NCBI GenBank assembly: GCA_035547675.1
Contig: DASZUI010000021.1
Coordinates: 1 to 15,315 of the forward strand
Reading direction: 5' to 3'
DNA length: 15,315 bases
Source: DASZTU01 sp035547675
GTDB taxonomy: Bacteria > Pseudomonadota > Alphaproteobacteria > Rhizobiales > Devosiaceae
Part shown: positions 1 through 6,647 of the stretch, one piece after another
Numbering within the stretch: position 1 is the stretch's first letter
How the letters are laid out: each line of letters opens with the position of its first letter
Translations under genes and position numbers: made by a program
The notes under the pieces: model-generated
What the model was told of the DNA's origin: nothing
The model's input: the letters and a program-made list of their open reading frames with translations, nothing else
Databases searched by the model: none

Positions 1-363
1 GAGCTGGGTGAAGGTGTAGTCGCCGGTGGCCGCGTTGGTCACCTCGAGCGTAAACACGACCGTGCCGTCGGCGCGGGTGCCCACCACTTCGAGCGGATTG
101 TTGTCGGCGCCGTGGCCGATGCTGATGGCCTGGCCGCCCGACGTCAGGGCGAGGGTGGTGAAGCTGGCGTACTCCGGATCATCGATCTGGTTGACGCCAT
201 TGGCCTGGCCGAGGCCATAGGCGACGGAGGTGACGTGGGCGCCATCGGCGCCGCCGTCGAAGACGAAATGCCCGCTGGCGGCCTGCGGCGCAAAGCTGCC
301 ATCGGCGGCGTCGGCTTCCTGAACGGTAACTCGGCCGGAGTAAGATGCGGTCGGGCCATCATC
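1..363 (-). repeat. Adhesin repeat unit 5, cut by the window edge (residues 1431-1551)
   Basis: This partial unit opens with DDGPTASY, then has VQEADAADGSF and FVFDGGADGAHVTSVAYGL. It ends in VTNAATGDYTFTQL at base 1. It differs from units 2-4 after the opening motif, so it may begin a second repeat class (VCBS-like) nearer the C terminus. Confidence 0.55.
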
Positions 364-3300
364 CTTGAACAGGACCAGCGAGCTGATGTCGGCCGACTGC
401 GAGACGCTATCGCCGTCGCCATCGGTCGCGGTCGCGGTGGCGACGAGGACGCCGGTATTGAGGGAAACCGGCTCGTTATTGCTCGCACTGTCCGGGTGCT
501 GCAGTGAGACGAACTGGGCAACCGAGAGGACGCCCGTCGCGGGGTCGATGGCGACGGCGAAGGCCGCCGGATCGCTCGAATCGACGGTGTCGTCACTGTT
601 GGTCGGCGAGTCGTAGCGGCCGACGATGATGCCGTTCTCGTCGAAAAGATAGATATGGTGGCCGTCGGTGGTCATAAGGCCGGAGTCGACGCCGCTCTCG
701 GTCAGCGTGAGCCCATAGGTCAGCGCATTGCTGGCGGCCGGACCGTCGGTGCCATAAGTGACCGTCACGTCGAGCACATCGCCATGGCCCGTTGCGTACT
801 GGGCCACCATGTCGGGGTCCGTGCCCTGGTTCGCGACGGCGCTGAAGAGGGCGGCGACCGCGGAGTCAGTGGTCTCGTCGGTATTGGGCTGAATGCCCGC
901 CGTCTCGTCGATGACGATGGCGTCGTGGACCGTGATGTTGGCGAGATAGGTGCCGCGGTTGTCGGCAGCGCCGACATCACGGAATTCCAGCAGGTTCTGG
1001 CTGTCGCCCGAGCCGCCGACGAGCTGGAGCGTATAGGTGGTCATCGGGCTGAAGGTGCCCTTGCCGCCGGCATAATTGTCGTTCAGGTCGAAGATCTTCT
1101 GGCCGCCGAACCACACTTCGAGGTGCTCGCTGCCCAGACCGTCCTGGCCAGCCTCGAAGGAGAGCGTGTAGGTCTGGCCGGCCGCGAGGTTCAGCGTCTG
1201 GCTGAGCTGGATGTCGCCGGGGCTGGCATCCATGTCGACCATGTAAGCGCCGTTCGAGGTGTGCAGCAGGCCGTTATCGTAGTTCGCGCCGACACGCTCG
1301 AGGGTCGGCGTGTGCCCGTCGGGCGTGCCGTCCGGATTGGTCTCGGTGATCGTCCAGCCGCCGGACTGGCCGGTCGAGTTCGTGGCGCTGCCTTCGCCCC
1401 ATTCATTGGCGGGGTTGGTCGGCGTGAAGCCGTCGAAGAAGAGGGCGCTGTCGATGTCGCTGTGAACGGCCACCGAAAGCGTCGGGCCGTCGTCCTCGAA
1501 GGTCAGGAAGGCGGAAGAATCGTCACCGCCCGCGCCGGCGCCATTGCCGAGAAGCGTGACGGAGGACGAAGTGGTGCTGTGGTCGCCGTCACCATCGGTG
1601 ATGGTCGCCGAGAGGTTGAGGTCGAGGGTCGGCGCACCGGAGTCGCCGTTGCCGCCCTTCAGGAAGTCGAGCACCGCCGGGGCATCGAGATTATTGTTGT
1701 CGGGGCCGTGATCGATCGCGAGGTACTGGTCGACGAAGATCTTGCCGTTTTCGTAATCGTTGATGTTCTGGAGCGAAATCCTGAAGGCGATGGCATTGTC
1801 GATGCCGCCATCGGTTTCGTGGATCGGCCCGACATAGCCGACGATTTCGGTCGCGCTGGTCTGGACCAGATAGATCGTGTCGCTGCCATACTGGTCGAAC
1901 TGATGCTTCGGATCGGTAACGCTCAGCGTCGTCTCGACCGCGGTGCCGACGCCGCTGGTCTCGCCGTCCGACAGGGCGAAGGAATAGGCGTAGGTGATGC
2001 CGGCCCTTTCGTCGCCACCCGCATAACCGTCGGCGCCGGGGTCGGCGGCAATGTTGAACAGCGCGGCGAGATCGCCATGATTCTCATTGTTCTCGCGCTG
2101 GGCCTGCGCAATGGTCGCAGTTTCGCCGAAGGGATTGGTGCCGGTCGGGTCCCAGCCCGTGTTGCCGGTGTCGTCGTCCGCACCGTAGAGATTACCGCTC
2201 CCGCCCGGATCGCCACCGATCGACTCGTCGAGAACCAGGCTGATGCCGCTGGTGCCGAGGTCCCCCTGGGAATCCCCGCCCGTGGCCGGGGTGATGGCAA
2301 TGGTGGGCGCGTCGTCCTGGAAATGGAAGGCGCTCTCGATGCCGAGGGCGCTGGTGTAGGTGTCGCCGTCGCCGTCCGTGACCGAAGCGATCAGCGTGAT
2401 GTGGTTCAAATCGCCGAGGCTGAGCCCCGTGGTATCGTTCGGATCGGCCGTATCGCCATGGATGACCGAGCGATACTGGGTGAGGGTCACGTCCCCCGCC
2501 GCGTCGGTGGCGATGGTGAAGACCGTATAGGTCGCATCGTCCACGGTGACGGTGCCGACGATCTCGCCGCCCACGACGTTGAGCAGCACTTCCTGTCCGG
2601 TCTGGGTGTCCTTGACGCCGCTGTCGACATCGGTGGCGTTGGTCAGGCCGGTGGCGCTCAGATTGGTCAGTGCATCGAGGCCGGTGGCGGAGTCGTGCCG
2701 CAGCGTGCCGTTCTGGGTCAGCGCGTCCGAAACGTCGGTGCCGAGGCCGAGCGCGTAGGTCACGCCGGTGCCGGCGCTGCCGCCCGCATAGCCGTCGGCG
2801 GCGGAGAAGGTTTCGAAGATGCCCGCGAAGGACGCCGTCGCGGTAGCGATCGCGTCGCCGCCGCCCAGCGTACCGGGGTCGGGGTTGTTGTCGCTGCCGG
2901 CGACATAGCTTTCGTCGACCGTCAGGGTCGGCATGGCGCCGATATGGCCCTCGATCCAGGGCGAGTCGTCGTTGATGGTGATGTTGATGGTGCCGCTGGC
3001 GCTGTCACCGTCATTGTCGTGCAGCGTAAAGCCGAGGTTGAGGACGATATTGTCCTCGTAATCGGGGCTCTCCAGCGGGCCGTTATTCGGGCTCTGGTCG
3101 TCGAGCGGGCTCAGGAGCTCGAAGGTGAAGGCGCCGGTCTGCTGGTTGGTGATGTGCAGATCGAAGGCCGAATTGCCGGCGCCGGCGGCTTCGCCGTCGC
3201 TGGCCCAGGTGGCCCAGAGCGTAGCGTTCGCGGCGTCCCAGACATAATGCAGCGCGTGCCCCTGCGAGGTGATGTCCGTCGCCTCGGAGCTGGTGGTGAA

Positions 3301-4653
3301 GGAGCCGGCCGCCTGGCCTTCGCTGGCCTCTTCCAGCGAGGGGGTAAGCTGCAGGAAGCCCTGCACGGCAAGGCCATCCATCTGCGCGAAGCTGACGGCG
3401 CTGCCACCCGGCGGCGGCGCATCGGCGCCGAGCGGAAGGTGCCCAGCGAAGCTGCTGATGTCGGAGTGGGAGGAATTGTTTTCGGCCGCGTCGTCGCCGG
3501 GCGCCTCGACCAAGTAATTGCCGTTGTGCAGGCCGCTTTCGTCGACCTCGATCGTGATGGTCTGGCCGGCGAGCGGCGCGTCGTCGAGCACATGCACGGT
3601 GACGGTGCCGGGGGGCAGGCCGGTTTCCGTGACGGGGCCGTTCGACACCTGGATGAGCGAGGAGAGGTCGAAGTTCAGCGCCGTGCCGTTGCCGACATTG
3701 TCATCGACCTGGTCGTTCAGCGTGAAGGTGTAGTGACCGTCCGCATGCATGACGAGCCGGAAGACCAGACGGCTCGCGTCGCCATGGGTCGGGTCCGTCC
3801 AGCCTTCCACGACCGTTTCGCCGGTGGGGATGCTGTAGGTGGGCGTCCTGAAGCTGATCGTTTCGCCCAGCGAGGTGATGGTATCGCCCAGATCGTCCTG
3901 GAGGACGCCGCTGGCCGCAACGACGCTGAAGGTGGTGGCGTAGGGCGCGGAGAGCTGGCCGTCGATGAAATAATTGCCGCCGCCGGTATGCGTGCCGTCG
4001 CCGGACAGCGTCGCGGGGTCGAGCACGCCGGCGCTGGTCAGGTAGGCTTCCGAAACCGGGCCGTCGAGCTGGCTGTCACTGACATCGAATTTTTCGAGCG
4101 GCGAATTGTAGCGGACATAGCCGAATTCATTGCTGATGCTCAGCGGATTGGGCGGCAGCAGGTCGGTATAGCCGATGCCGCTGCCGATGCCGCCGGGGGT
4201 GGCGTCGGTGAAATTCGGATGCGCCCCCGGGCCCTGGCCGCCGGGGCCTTCCGCCGGCTGGATGCCGTTGGCCTGCAGCAGCGCGACGAGAGTCGCGGGC
4301 GGCACCTCGACATTGCCGACATAGACGGTGAGGTGGATCACCGCGCCGTTCGGGATCAGGATGACGTGCCCGTCCGGCTGGATGAATTCGAGGTCGTTGC
4401 CGACGACTTTCGGGGTGCCGAGATCGGCGCCGTCGGGCAGGTGCACATTGCCCGTGGCGTCCGCCTGGACGGTGACGGTTTCGGTGTTGGACGGCGCTGC
4501 CGGGGCGGCGGCCTGTGCAACCAGGATGCCCGGATCGGTGGCGCCTGGAGCGCCCTGGCCGTTGTTCAGAGCGAGGTTGTCGGCGCCCAGGTCATGGACC
4601 GTCTGCCGGTCCGCCGCGCCATTACCCGCAAAACCTTCCGCATCGTGTGCCAA
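1..4653 (-). CDS. Giant repeat adhesin, N-terminal 1551 residues (runs off the window)
   Basis: An uninterrupted minus-strand frame runs from a TTG codon at 4653 to base 1, 1551 codons with no stop. The start is set by GAGGAG (4660-4665) six bases upstream; the protein begins MAHDAEGFAGNG. Residues 1-130 lack a Sec signal, as expected for type I secretion cargo, and include an Ala/Pro linker near residues 45-55. From about residue 357 come acidic, Thr/Ser/Gly-rich beta-type repeats of about 205-275 residues. Each unit opens at a D-D-x-P motif and contains D-E-S/T, TYxLxL-like and TDGDGD segments, as in DUF5801/VCBS-type RTX adhesins. TDGDGD or DNDGD loops are plausible calcium sites. The C-terminal secretion signal would lie beyond base 1. 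The gene follows the exporter operon, so it is probably the cargo. There is no Cys in the region read. Family: confident; ligand: unknown. Confidence 0.9.
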   Translation of the reverse strand, partial: MAHDAEGFAGNGAADRQTVHDLGADNLALNNGQGAPGATDPGILVAQAAAPAAPSNTETVTVQADATGNVHLPDGADLGTPKVVGNDLEFIQPDGHVILIPNGAVIHLTVYVGNVEVPPATLVALLQANGIQPAEGPGGQGPGAHPNFTDATPGGIGSGIGYTDLLPPNPLSISNEFGYVRYNSPLEKFDVSDSQLDGPVSEAYLTSAGVLDPATLSGDGTHTGGGNYFIDGQLSAPYATTFSVVAASGVLQDDLGDTITSLGETISFRTPTYSIPTGETVVEGWTDPTHGDASRLVFRLVMHADGHYTFTLNDQVDDNVGNGTALNFDLSSLIQVSNGPVTETGLPPGTVTVHVLDDAPLAGQTITIEVDESGLHNGNYLVEAPGDDAAENNSSHSDISSFAGHLPLGADAPPPGGSAVSFAQMDGLAVQGFLQLTPSLEEASEGQAAGSFTTSSEATDITSQGHALHYVWDAANATLWATWASDGEAAGAGNSAFDLHITNQQTGAFTFELLSPLDDQSPNNGPLESPDYEDNIVLNLGFTLHDNDGDSASGTINITINDDSPWIEGHIGAMPTLTVDESYVAGSDNNPDPGTLGGGDAIATATASFAGIFETFSAADGYAGGSAGTGVTYALGLGTDVSDALTQNGTLRHDSATGLDALTNLSATGLTNATDVDSGVKDTQTGQEVLLNVVGGEIVGTVTVDDATYTVFTIATDAAGDVTLTQYRSVIHGDTADPNDTTGLSLGDLNHITLIASVTDGDGDTYTSALGIESAFHFQDDAPTIAITPATGGDSQGDLGTSGISLVLDESIGGDPGGSGNLYGADDDTGNTGWDPTGTNPFGETATIAQAQRENNENHGDLAALFNIAADPGADGYAGGDERAGITYAYSFALSDGETSGVGTAVETTLSVTDPKHQFDQYGSDTIYLVQTSATEIVGYVGPIHETDGGIDNAIAFRISLQNINDYENGKIFVDQYLAIDHGPDNNNLDAPAVLDFLKGGNGDSGAPTLDLNLSATITDGDGDHSTTSSSVTLLGNGAGAGGDDSSAFLTFEDDGPTLSVAVHSDIDSALFFDGFTPTNPANEWGEGSATNSTGQSGGWTITETNPDGTPDGHTPTLERVGANYDNGLLHTSNGAYMVDMDASPGDIQLSQTLNLAAGQTYTLSFEAGQDGLGSEHLEVWFGGQKIFDLNDNYAGGKGTFSPMTTYTLQLVGGSGDSQNLLEFRDVGAADNRGTYLANITVHDAIVIDETAGIQPNTDETTDSAVAALFSAVANQGTDPDMVAQYATGHGDVLDVTVTYGTDGPAASNALTYGLTLTESGVDSGLMTTDGHHIYLFDENGIIVGRYDSPTNSDDTVDSSDPAAFAVAIDPATGVLSVAQFVSLQHPDSASNNEPVSLNTGVLVATATATDGDGDSVSQSADISSLVLFKDDGPTASYSGRVTVQEADAADGSFAPQAASGHFVFDGGADGAHVTSVAYGLGQANGVNQIDDPEYASFTTLALTSGGQAISIGHGADNNPLEVVGTRADGTVVFTLEVTNAATGDYTFTQL
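364..1494 (-). repeat. Adhesin repeat unit 4 with inserted module (residues 1054-1430)
   Basis: This 377-residue unit opens with DDGPTL and closes with ATDGDGDSVSQS and LVLFK. About 174 residues of unrelated character (residues 1071-1244) are inserted right after the opening motif. Without them the unit is about 203 residues, the standard size. After the insert the repeat resumes with IDETAGIQPN and YGLTLTESGVDSG. Confidence 0.7.
922..1443 (-). other. Jelly-roll / carbohydrate-binding-like module inside the adhesin
   Basis: Residues 1071-1244 differ from the surrounding repeats. They hold LFFDGF, Trp residues in NEWGEG and SGGWTITE, HTSNGAYMVDMD, then LSQTLNLAAGQTYTLSFEAG, EVWFGGQKIFDL, and LLEFRDVG with a closing LANITVHDA strand. 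The order 'event or gift to the viewer is absent, ligand-free beta strands, then T-Y-T-L-S-F and an aromatic-rich edge' resembles DUF642/CBM-type galactose-binding-like folds. Assignment is by pattern only. It is the best candidate for a ligand-binding domain in the part of the adhesin seen here. Confidence 0.5.
1495..2316 (-). repeat. Adhesin repeat unit 3 (residues 780-1053)
   Basis: This 274-residue unit opens with DDAPTI, then has LDESIGGDPGG, ADGYAGGDERAG, TYAYSFALSDG, an ITDGDGDHSTTS loop and FLTFE. It is about 60 residues longer than unit 2. The extra length lies mostly between the DES motif and the ADGYAGG motif and in the segment after YLVQTS. Confidence 0.7.
2317..2970 (-). repeat. 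Adhesin repeat unit 2 (residues 562-779)
   Basis: This 218-residue unit opens with DDSP, then has VDESYVAGSDNN, ADGYAGGSAG, TYALGLGTDVSD, a VTDGDGDTYTS loop and a final FHFQ. It shows the full DES - YxLxL - TDGDGD order that defines the repeat family in this protein. Confidence 0.7.
2971..3585 (-). repeat. Adhesin repeat unit 1 (residues 357-561)
   Basis: This 205-residue unit opens with DDAP and the segment IEVDESGLHNG, and closes with HDNDGDSASG and an INDD motif at the next unit. Boundaries are my choice, based on the recurring D-D-x-P motif. It is the most divergent of the units in its middle part. Confidence 0.65.
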
Positions 4654-4659
4654 AGGAAA

Positions 4660-4665
4660 CTCCTC
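4660..4665 (-). promoter_or_regulatory. Ribosome binding site that decides the adhesin TTG start
   Basis: GAGGAG on the minus strand lies six bases before TTG at 4653. In-frame GTG and TTG codons 18-21 bases further upstream have no such site. An ATG at 4677 is out of frame. Confidence 0.75.
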
Positions 4666-4678
4666 AACCAACACATGG

Positions 4679-4693
4679 TTAATCCGAAATTAA
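4679..4693 (-). promoter_or_regulatory. Perfect CtrA box before the adhesin gene (TTAA-N7-TTAA)
   Basis: On the minus strand the site reads TTAATTTCGGATTAAC, an exact match to the alphaproteobacterial CtrA consensus TTAA-N7-TTAA with the favoured trailing C. It ends 25 bases before the TTG start. It lies downstream of the best predicted promoter (-35 at 4780-4785, -10 at 4756-4761), so binding there might repress. If another promoter is used, it could activate. Confidence 0.7.
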
Positions 4694-4748
4694 GCCCAAG
4701 ATGCGGTTTGGAGAGAATGCTTGGCAAGCAACCGGCTCGCGGTGCGAT

Positions 4749-4766
4749 ATATCCGATTATGCGTTT
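4749..4766. promoter_or_regulatory. Candidate operator copy 2, overlapping the adhesin -10 box
   Basis: The plus strand reads ATATCCGATTATGCGTTT, 16 of 18 identical to 4801-4818. It covers the predicted -10 box. The two copies are 52 bp apart, about five helical turns, so they face the same side of the DNA. The binding protein is unknown. Confidence 0.45.
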
Positions 4767-4785
4767 GGCTGTATTTGTTTGTTAA
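4756..4785 (-). promoter_or_regulatory. Predicted sigma70-type promoter of the adhesin gene
   Basis: On the minus strand, TTAACA (4780-4785, five of six matches to TTGACA) and CATAAT (4756-4761, five of six to TATAAT) are 18 bases apart. Transcription would begin near 4749 and give a leader of about 95 bases. The -10 box lies inside one of two related 18-bp elements. Confidence 0.55.
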
Positions 4786-4795
4786 CCCTAAGAGC

Positions 4796-4817
4796 AAGGC
4801 ATATCCGAATATGCCTT
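4796..4817. promoter_or_regulatory. Perfect 9-bp inverted repeat (candidate operator copy 1)
   Basis: AAGGCATAT and its exact complement ATATGCCTT flank CCGA. The dyad starts 10 bp upstream of the adhesin -35 box and 19 bp after the stop of the lipoprotein gene. A regulator operator fits the related copy at 4749-4766. A terminator for the upstream operon is the alternative, but no T-run follows on the minus strand. Confidence 0.5.
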
Positions 4818-4836
4818 TACGCGTGTCCGAGTCTGA

Positions 4837-6003
4837 TCAGGAAATGCGGGAGATCTGGTAGTGCCGGTGGACGAGTCCGGTCCGGGAATCGAACGAAAAG
4901 GGTCCGGCCTGGCCCGTGAAACCTCGCGCCGACGTAAGGATATCGGCGCGATACGGGTCCTGGGCGCCGGTCAGCGGGAGCGCCGAGGCAAGGATGGTGA
5001 GATCGTAGGCGATCAGCGCATCGGCGGTCGGCGTGCTGGAGAACGCAGCCTGGAAGCGATCGAGGAAGCCGTCCGAGGCGGCGAGGGGGAAGCCGGCATA
5101 CCAGGCGCCGGCATAGTCCTTCGGGCTCAGATAGGTGAGGGACCAGCCGGCATTGCCGATGACGGCGAGGTCCCTGGGCAGGCCCTGGCCGCGCGCGGCG
5201 ACGGCGGCATGGGCGGTATCGGGGCTGGTGGCGAAGAACACCGCGACCGGCGTGGGCAGGCCGTGTAGCGCCTTGGCGATGCCGTCCGGCAATTGGTCGA
5301 CCGCGGCGCTCACCACCACCGTCTGGATCCCGGCGGTCGCGGCGGCGCGCTGCATGGCCTCGGCGAGCGCGGCGCTGCCGCGCTGCCTGGACGTGACCGC
5401 GACCAAGCCGGCGAGCCCGAGTCGCTTGGCCTCGGCGATGGCCGAGGCTGCCTCGTCGTCATAGCTGATCCCGGCGCCATAGAGGCGCTTGGCGACATCG
5501 CCGGCGCGGCTCAGCGACAGCACCGTAATTCCGGCCGGACTGGCCTTGGCGGCGACTATGCGGGCGGCGTCGTCCTCGCCGGGCCCGATAATCGCCTTGA
5601 CCTTGAGCGCGAGCAGGGCATCGAGCGCGGTGGACAGGCTTTGCGCCGTGCCGTCGATGCGGCGGATGGCGATGGTCGAGGGCTTGCCGGCGAAGTTGGC
5701 GGCCGCGAGCTTGACCGCCTGCGAAACGGCGCTCGGTGTACCGTCGCTCAGATTGCCCACTTCGTCATAGGCGAGCACCCCGATGGTCGGTGCGCCGTCG
5801 CCGATTACCTCGCTGTCGGGCGTGAAAGCGGCGCTGGGCGGGGCAACCACGGGCGGGGCCATGCCGGTAGTGGTGGTCGGGCCGACGCCGAACCCGTCCA
5901 TGCTGCAGCCGGCCAGGCCTGTTGCCCCGAACGCCAGGCTCGCGCCGAGGAAATGGCGCCGCGTCAAGCGGGCGGCGCTGCGTAACGGCGGAACAAGCGG
6001 CAT
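4837..6003 (-). CDS. Tat-type lipoprotein, penicillin-binding-protein-activator / periplasmic-binding-protein fold
   Basis: 388 residues. The N terminus has a twin-arginine motif (LTRRHFLG, Arg 15-16), a hydrophobic stretch and a lipobox ending GLAGC at Cys 33, so it is probably a folded-state exported lipoprotein. A Pro/Thr-rich linker to about residue 70 leads into PTIGVLAYDE, then VKAIIGPGEDDAARIVAAKA, TVLSLSR, LVAVTSRQRGSAALAEAMQRAA and PVAVFFATSPDTA. These follow the type I periplasmic-binding fold of LppC/LpoA-like penicillin-binding-protein activators and amino-acid ABC receptors. It lies 2 bp after the RHH-PAS gene and is last in the exporter operon. No LpoA-type TPR domain precedes it. 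A role at the cell wall, such as anchoring or making room for the secretion channel, is inference. Tat export of this family is not something I can confirm as common. Confidence 0.8.
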   Translation of the reverse strand: MPLVPPLRSAARLTRRHFLGASLAFGATGLAGCSMDGFGVGPTTTTGMAPPVVAPPSAAFTPDSEVIGDGAPTIGVLAYDEVGNLSDGTPSAVSQAVKLAAANFAGKPSTIAIRRIDGTAQSLSTALDALLALKVKAIIGPGEDDAARIVAAKASPAGITVLSLSRAGDVAKRLYGAGISYDDEAASAIAEAKRLGLAGLVAVTSRQRGSAALAEAMQRAAATAGIQTVVVSAAVDQLPDGIAKALHGLPTPVAVFFATSPDTAHAAVAARGQGLPRDLAVIGNAGWSLTYLSPKDYAGAWYAGFPLAASDGFLDRFQAAFSSTPTADALIAYDLTILASALPLTGAQDPYRADILTSARGFTGQAGPFSFDSRTGLVHRHYQISRIS

Positions 6004-6005
6004 GA

Positions 6006-6644
6006 TCAGGAGACGATAAAGCCCACCAGGCGGTCCTGCGAGGCATTGGGCACGCGCACGATCTTGGCGCGGCCGCGCTTCTGGTAGCTGTGAACCTGGA
6101 GGATGTAGCCGCAGGCAGCGCTATCGCTCGATTTCCGCAGCTGCGCGAACAGCGTTTCGACGGGCGTGTCGAGCGTGAGCTGCACAACGTCCCTGGTGGG
6201 GTCGCGGTCGCTGCCGCCGGCGGCGCCGCGCACCAGGCGAACGAATTCGCCGTTCACCTCCTGCAGCTTCTTGTCGCGGTCGATGACGAAGCCCGGAATG
6301 GGTGCCGCGAGGATGAGCTTGACGACTTCGCTTGCCTCCAGCCGGTCGCGCAGCAGTTCGATCTCCTGCGCCTGGCTGCCGGCGACGAAGCAGCGCAGCG
6401 CGCTGGTGGTGTTGATTTCGGCATTGGCCTCGTTCTGGTCGTGCGGCAGCACCAGGCGGAGGAGCTGCGAGCGCTTCATGCCGCGCCGCTCGGCGAGCTC
6501 CGAAAGGAGCTGCCAGAACAGGCGCTCGAGGCGGATGCCCTTGCGGCCTTCGTCCAGTCCTACGGCCCGGAACTCCGGCTCCTGCAGGGCGGGGTCGAGA
6601 TAGTTGGTGAGGTTCGGGCGCATGTCCGAAGGATGAAAGGTCAT
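6006..6644 (-). CDS. Ribbon-helix-helix / PAS fusion, candidate regulator
   Basis: 212 residues, no signal peptide, so cytoplasmic. Residues 25-88 match the alphaproteobacterial RHH_4-type domain: FRAVGLDEGRKGIRLERLFW, a helix LLSELAERRGMKRSQLL, and the closing NTTSALRCFVAG. Residues 105-211 look like a PAS domain: LILAAPIPGFVIDRDKKLQEV, NGEFVRLV, then a long edge of beta strands to GFIVS. There is no kinase, GGDEF or EAL domain. It sits 3 bp after the adaptor gene and 2 bp before the lipoprotein gene. RHH domains bind DNA as dimers, and PAS domains sense ligands or partners, so a signal-responsive repressor of this locus is plausible. Protein-protein control of secretion is the alternative. 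The ATG is kept; ATG at codon 8 lacks a ribosome site. Confidence 0.7.
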   Translation of the reverse strand: MTFHPSDMRPNLTNYLDPALQEPEFRAVGLDEGRKGIRLERLFWQLLSELAERRGMKRSQLLRLVLPHDQNEANAEINTTSALRCFVAGSQAQEIELLRDRLEASEVVKLILAAPIPGFVIDRDKKLQEVNGEFVRLVRGAAGGSDRDPTRDVVQLTLDTPVETLFAQLRKSSDSAACGYILQVHSYQKRGRAKIVRVPNASQDRLVGFIVS

Positions 6645-6647
6645 CGC

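Noticed and set aside
45..4653. A LapG-type cleavage site in the adhesin N terminus
   Set aside because: The Ala-rich linker near residues 45-55 lacks a clear TAAG or PAAG motif in a retention-module setting, and no lapG or lapD is present in the window.
655..4785. A 1376-codon open frame on the plus strand opposite the adhesin gene
   Set aside because: It has no family features, an amino-acid mix of Arg, Gly, Ala, Val and Asp typical of an antisense frame in GC-rich DNA, and it crosses the adhesin promoter. The minus frame has clear repeats and motifs.
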